64,000 bases of DNA from Clostridia bacterium (GTDB lineage: Bacteria > Bacillota > Clostridia > Oscillospirales > Acutalibacteraceae): NCBI GenBank assembly GCA_900767025.1, contig CAAFXS010000014.1:1-64000 (forward strand), read 5' to 3'. Made by a program: the position numbers and the translations under genes. Below are positions 60,245 to 64,000 of the stretch, one piece after another; position 1 is the stretch's first letter; the number at the start of each line of letters is the position of its first letter. Below the pieces are notes generated by a model, which was not told where the DNA came from, did no database searches, and worked only from the letters and a program-made list of their open reading frames with translations.

Positions 60245-63200
60245 ATGGAAAAGAAAAAGGCTTATGCAGTGTCCACTGCTCATCTTGACACGGTTTGGCG
60301 ATGGGATATTGCAAAAACAGTTAAGGAATACATACCCGATACCCTTTCCAAAAACTTTGATTTAATTGAAAAATATCCGGGCTACCGCTTTAACTTTGAG
60401 GGCGCATACAGATATGAGCTTATTGAAAAGCTATATCCGAAAGCCTTTGAAATATTGAAGAATTATGCGGATAAGGACAGGTGGTGTGTTTCCGGCACTG
60501 CTTATGAAAACGGTGATGTTAACATTCCGTCACCTGAGGCAATTATCAGAAATCTGCTTTTGGGCAACGAGTATTTCAAGGAAAAGCTTGGCAAAGCCTC
60601 CAAGGATATGTTTTTGCCTGACTGCTTTGGATTTGGCTGGGCTATGCCATCAATCGCAAGCCACTGCGGTCTTTTGGGCTTTACGACTCAAAAGCTCAGC
60701 TGGGGCAGTGCCTACGGCTTGCCCTTTGACCTGGGCAGATGGGCAGGACCTGACGGAAAGGAAATTTTCGTTTCCCTTAACGCAGGCTCATACAGGTATA
60801 AATTTTCAGGTGATTTGAGAGCAGATTTAGGCATTATTAATCAGGTTGCAGACAATAATGAAAAAGGTAATCTGCCTTGGTCAAACCACCTTTACGGCAC
60901 AGGTGACTGGGGCGGCTCGCCCACTGACGAAAGTGTTGCATCCGTTGAATACAGCGTTAACAACAATAAAAACAGTGACTTTGAGGTTATTTCCGCTCAC
61001 AGTGACGATGTCTTTAAGGATATGGCAAAGCTCAGCAAGGCTGAAAAAGAGGCTCTGCCCTTATGGAACACCGAGCTGCTTATGACAAGCCACGGCGCAG
61101 GCTGCTACACCTCCCGTTGTATGAGCAAAAGGCTTAACAGGCAAAACGAACAGCTTGCCGATACTACTGAAAAAACCTGTGTTCTTGCACAGGCTCTTGG
61201 CAGCTATGACTATCCCTTTTCAGTACTTAATCAGGCTTGGAAAAGGGTTATCAAGCATCAGTTCCATGATGACTTAACAGGCACATCAATCATGGAGGTT
61301 TATAACGACAGCTGGAACGATTATTACCTTTCCCTTTCGCAGTTTAAAAATGAGCTTTTAGGTGCAGGCAAAGCAATAATCGACGAGCTTGACACCTCCT
61401 GGGTTGACCCGAAAAGCTCTGCAATTATGGTGGGTAATCCCACCCAGTTCAAAAGAAAAAGCGTTACCGAGGCAATTATCCGTTCAACTGTTAATTGCAG
61501 TAATGTGAGAATTTTTGACAGGGACGGCAAGGAGTTCCCCTGCCAGCTTGTTAACAAAAACGGAAAAGAGCTGACTATTGTTTTCCAAACAGAGCTTGAT
61601 GCGTTTTCATACAAGATTTATGAAATCAGACCGTCGGCTGAGCCCTGTACTCTTAAAACCGATGTTAAGGCAACAAACCATTCTCTTGAAAACAGTAAAT
61701 ACAAGCTGATATTCAACAAGAACGGCGATATAGCTTATCTTTACGACAAGCGTCTCGGCAGGCAGGTTCTTGATAGTCCCGTAAAAATGGCACTTATGCA
61801 CGACATCGGTTCTCTTGCTTATCCGAGCTGGGAAATGCGTAAGGAGGATATTGACAAGGAGCCTTACTGCTATGCCAACACTCCGGAATTTACGGTGGTT
61901 GAAAACGGTCCTGCAAGGGTTGCAATTAAAATTGTGAGAGAAGCCGAATACTCCACTGTAACACAGATTATTTCCCTTGATACCGAGGGTGAATATGTTA
62001 ATGTAAACAACCACATTGACTGGAAAACAAGGCGTACAATGCTCAAGGCAGTGTTCCCCACCTCCGCATATAACGATAAGGCAACCTATGATTTAGGCTT
62101 GGGTGTTATTGAAAGAGGTAACAACACCGACAAGCTATACGAGGTGCCTGCTCAAAAATGGGCGGATATTACCGACCGCAGCGGCGCTTTCGGTGTTTCA
62201 GTATTTTCCGACTGCAAATACGGTTGGGACAAGCCCTGTGACAACACACTGAGGCTTACCTGTATTCACACTCCGTCAGGTGCCTTTACAAAGGAAACCC
62301 GTCAGGACTTGCAGGATTTGGGAAGAAATATTTTTTCCTTTGCAATATACAGCCACGAAAACGGCTTTGAAAACGGAACACAGATGCAAAGCGAGCTTTA
62401 TGCAAACCCTGTTTTTGTTATTCAAACCGATGACAAAAACAAGCGTTCACTTAAGGACAGCGTTTCACTTGCCTCTATAAGCAGTGACCGGGTTCTTGTA
62501 AGAGCAATAAAAATGGCAGAGGACAAAAGCGGAGCAGTTATTGTCCGTGTTAACGAGGCTAACGGAAAGGCACACAGAAATGTTTCCCTTAAGCTATTTA
62601 AGGAAATCGGTGCCGCCTACGAGGTTAACGGTCTTGAGGAGGAAATCAAGGAGCTTAAGACAAACAAAAACGGTATTGTGTTTAACATTAAGCCCTTTGA
62701 AATTAAAACCTTTAAGCTGATTTACAAGGAAGAGCCTGCAAGAATTGCAAGAGAGCGTTTTTCACTAATCAAGCTCCCCTTTAATGCAAAAGGCTTTTCA
62801 CAAAGAAATGACGAGATGCGCCACACAATTTTACAGGGTGCAGGCTTCTCATTACCCTATGACGCTCTGCCTGAGGATAATATGCTGTTCTGCGGCGGAA
62901 TTTGTTTTAAATTCCTTCACAGTCCGGGTGCAAGATATGATGTTCTTGTGTGCAGAGGACAGGAAATCAAGCTAAAAAAGCAGAACACATCAAGAGTTTA
63001 TTTCATTGCAGGCTCCACAATGGGCAGACAGGATATTAAAATCCGTGTGGGCGACAACAAGGAAATTCCACTGACAATCAAGCCTATAAACGAGCCTGTC
63101 AGCAGATGGGATATGGCAGGTCTTAATCAGGTGGCAAATGTTAATCAAAACGAAAAGCTTGCCTTTGAATTTGACCGTGTTCACCATCCCGAAGGAATTA

Positions 63201-63538
63201 TTTTTGAAAAAGCGCGTTTTTATCTTTACAGTATCAATGTAAAGAATTACCATTCAATTGTTTTGCCTGAAAACAACAAGGTTGTAATTCTTGCGGCAAC
63301 GGAAATTAAGGAATACGCAAAAAGCAATCTTGTAAGCAAATTTGAGGATACTGCCGGAAAGGATTATTCCTTTGACAGTGAAATTCCGCCTATCGACAAA
63401 ATTATCGACAAGTCGGAATTTTTGACAATCAGGGCAGGAAAAATTCAGGATCAAAGAAATTCCGGAAAAGGCAAAGGCATCAAGCGTGATAACATTATCA
63501 CAAATATCATCCGTTCATATACAAAAAGTGAATGGTAA
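60245..63538 (+). CDS. GH38 alpha-mannosidase
   Basis: 1097 aa, no signal peptide. N-terminal catalytic domain with zinc ligands H13 and D15 in STAHLDTVWRWD and the nucleophile D126 in FLPDCFGFGW; a histidine zinc ligand follows in VIKHQFHDDLTGTS near 345. Beta-sandwich domains make up the C-terminal half. Cytoplasmic GH38 enzymes release mannose from N-glycan-type oligosaccharides. I prefer the ATG at 60245 (AGGA 6 nt upstream) over the one at 60233. No transporter is next to it. Confidence 0.88.
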   Translation: MEKKKAYAVSTAHLDTVWRWDIAKTVKEYIPDTLSKNFDLIEKYPGYRFNFEGAYRYELIEKLYPKAFEILKNYADKDRWCVSGTAYENGDVNIPSPEAIIRNLLLGNEYFKEKLGKASKDMFLPDCFGFGWAMPSIASHCGLLGFTTQKLSWGSAYGLPFDLGRWAGPDGKEIFVSLNAGSYRYKFSGDLRADLGIINQVADNNEKGNLPWSNHLYGTGDWGGSPTDESVASVEYSVNNNKNSDFEVISAHSDDVFKDMAKLSKAEKEALPLWNTELLMTSHGAGCYTSRCMSKRLNRQNEQLADTTEKTCVLAQALGSYDYPFSVLNQAWKRVIKHQFHDDLTGTSIMEVYNDSWNDYYLSLSQFKNELLGAGKAIIDELDTSWVDPKSSAIMVGNPTQFKRKSVTEAIIRSTVNCSNVRIFDRDGKEFPCQLVNKNGKELTIVFQTELDAFSYKIYEIRPSAEPCTLKTDVKATNHSLENSKYKLIFNKNGDIAYLYDKRLGRQVLDSPVKMALMHDIGSLAYPSWEMRKEDIDKEPYCYANTPEFTVVENGPARVAIKIVREAEYSTVTQIISLDTEGEYVNVNNHIDWKTRRTMLKAVFPTSAYNDKATYDLGLGVIERGNNTDKLYEVPAQKWADITDRSGAFGVSVFSDCKYGWDKPCDNTLRLTCIHTPSGAFTKETRQDLQDLGRNIFSFAIYSHENGFENGTQMQSELYANPVFVIQTDDKNKRSLKDSVSLASISSDRVLVRAIKMAEDKSGAVIVRVNEANGKAHRNVSLKLFKEIGAAYEVNGLEEEIKELKTNKNGIVFNIKPFEIKTFKLIYKEEPARIARERFSLIKLPFNAKGFSQRNDEMRHTILQGAGFSLPYDALPEDNMLFCGGICFKFLHSPGARYDVLVCRGQEIKLKKQNTSRVYFIAGSTMGRQDIKIRVGDNKEIPLTIKPINEPVSRWDMAGLNQVANVNQNEKLAFEFDRVHHPEGIIFEKARFYLYSINVKNYHSIVLPENNKVVILAATEIKEYAKSNLVSKFEDTAGKDYSFDSEIPPIDKIIDKSEFLTIRAGKIQDQRNSGKGKGIKRDNIITNIIRSYTKSEW

Positions 63539-63555
63539 TACATCAATATACACAG

Positions 63556-63595
63556 CTCCCGTATGTATAAAATGCATACGGGAGTTTCATTTTTT
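63556..63595 (+). terminator. Terminator of the GH38 gene
   Basis: 10-bp perfect hairpin CTCCCGTATG / CATACGGGAG with a 9-nt loop and a T-rich tail. Confidence 0.75.
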
Positions 63596-63650
63596 GTAAT
63601 GGTATTATACTTTACACTTGTTGCTTTTGTTAAAGCATTGCGGAAAACTA

Positions 63651-63759
63651 TGTTAAAAATGTTGAAAACTCAAATTTTGTGAATTATAATTGCTGAAAAG
63701 TATGTTGAAAATGTTGAAATTGTAAAGCAATTAACTTGTCTTTAACAGATTTTTCCACA
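63651..63759. other. Cluster of DnaA-box-like 9-mers
   Basis: AT-rich gap of about 210 bp between two terminators. It contains TGTTAAAAA (63651), TGTTGAAAA (63660), TGCTGAAAA (63691), TGTTGAAAA (63703), TGTTGAAAT (63712) and, inverted, TTTTCCACA (63751). The last is one base off the DnaA box TTATCCACA; the others are two or more off. No gene is seen here. Confidence 0.3.
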
Positions 63760-63806
63760 ATCCAGGCTTTGAATATACAAATTGACAAAATAATCATCAA
63801 CTGTAT

Positions 63807-63846
63807 AAAAAAACACTCCCTGCCGTTAATGACAGGGAGTGTTTTG
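63807..63846 (-). terminator. Terminator of the truncated gene at the window end
   Basis: Perfect 12-bp hairpin (AAACACTCCCTG / CAGGGAGTGTTT, 10-nt loop) with a T7 tract on the minus strand, 31 nt past the stop. Confidence 0.75.
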
Positions 63847-63876
63847 TATGGAAGAATTTTTATGAAATTCGAATTC

Positions 63877-64000
63877 TTATTTCTTAAAGAAATTAACGAT
63901 ATCTGAAAAAGCATCGTCATCGTTATCATTAAAGCTTGAAGGAGCTGCTGCCGGTGCAATAGGAGCAGGAGGAGCAACCTCGTTATTAGCAGTAATTGAC
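63877..64000 (-). CDS. Partial CDS, C-terminal end of an unidentified protein
   Basis: The last 40 codons of a minus-strand gene that begins outside the window. The visible end is an Ala/Pro-rich linker (EVAPPAPIAPAAAPSS) followed by an acidic patch (NDNDDDAF) and the tail SDIVNFFKK. This looks like a flexible linker with a short terminal peptide. Not identifiable from this piece; a terminator follows. Confidence 0.5.
   Translation of the reverse strand, partial: SITANNEVAPPAPIAPAAAPSSFNDNDDDAFSDIVNFFKK

Noticed and set aside
63651..63759. Chromosomal replication origin
   Set aside because: The boxes are mostly two or more bases from consensus and no dnaA/dnaN/rpmH genes flank the site.
1..64000. 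CRISPR array or insertion sequence
   Set aside because: No regularly spaced repeats, cas genes or transposase-like ORFs were seen; the dispersed repeats are palindromic and irregularly placed.

Overview
The window looks like a chromosomal segment of a low-to-moderate GC Gram-positive Clostridia bacterium, probably a gut member of the Oscillospirales/Ruminococcaceae type. The evidence is the gene set and its order: ruvCAB, an ecfA1-ecfA2-ecfT-truA block, a ClpE-like ATPase with an N-terminal zinc finger, a SigH-like sigma factor, CCA-encoding tRNA genes, Bacillota-type promoters and strong GGAGG ribosome binding sites. Several glycosidases fit host-glycan use. The exact taxon is inference.

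Layout. Positions 1-710 carry a minus-strand operon of five tRNAs (Gly, Arg, His, Gln, Lys) behind a consensus promoter. From 15091 down to 734 runs a near-gapless minus-strand cluster of 14 genes: ruvC-ruvA-ruvB-glmM-rRNA methyltransferase-ecfA1-ecfA2-ecfT-truA-membrane beta-propeller-cvpA-pgsA-clpE-LTA synthase/MdoB-like. Next come a flavodoxin-like reductase, a Mn-type CDF exporter, and the branched-chain operon ilvB-ilvN-leuC-leuD-orf (21430 to 16983). Plus-strand genes ychF, a sigma factor and a zinc-ribbon protein lead to two tRNA-Ser genes. The 24-31 kb part has a small membrane protein, a PHP phosphatase, a GH20 hexosaminidase, a membrane M28 peptidase, tRNA-Asp/Thr and a GPH sugar symporter.

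From 34.7 down to 31.5 kb is an isolated two-gene phage-derived cassette: a collagen-repeat tail-fibre-like protein followed by one ORF that joins a holin to a CHAP-SH3 endolysin. It has its own promoter and terminator and no other phage genes nearby. This is my best candidate for an undescribed system, perhaps holin-based release of an adhesin. A plus-strand arginine/carbamoyl-phosphate operon follows (argC-argJ-argB-argD-argF-carA-carB), ending in an in-frame CarB-DapF fusion. Beyond it are an orphan BMP-type binding lipoprotein with an inserted repeat block, and a three-gene purine phosphorylase / MtnA / MTA deaminase operon that would recycle methylthioadenosine through methylthioinosine. 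Then come a pyrophosphatase, an NSS transporter, a PurF paralogue lacking the glutaminase cysteine, GH95 and GH29 fucosidases, initiator tRNA-Met, a two-part threonine/serine exporter and a GH38 alpha-mannosidase.

Two dispersed repeat families stand out. One is a hairpin element (GAAACAGTCC-N3-GGACTGTTTC) found three times, each immediately downstream of a tRNA gene and accompanied by degenerate copies of that tRNA's own 3' end. The other is a REP/MITE-like palindrome (core GTAGGGGCG...CGCCCCTAC) found three times between genes. No insertion sequence, CRISPR array, rRNA or riboswitch was seen. All family assignments come from reading motifs, not from database searches.
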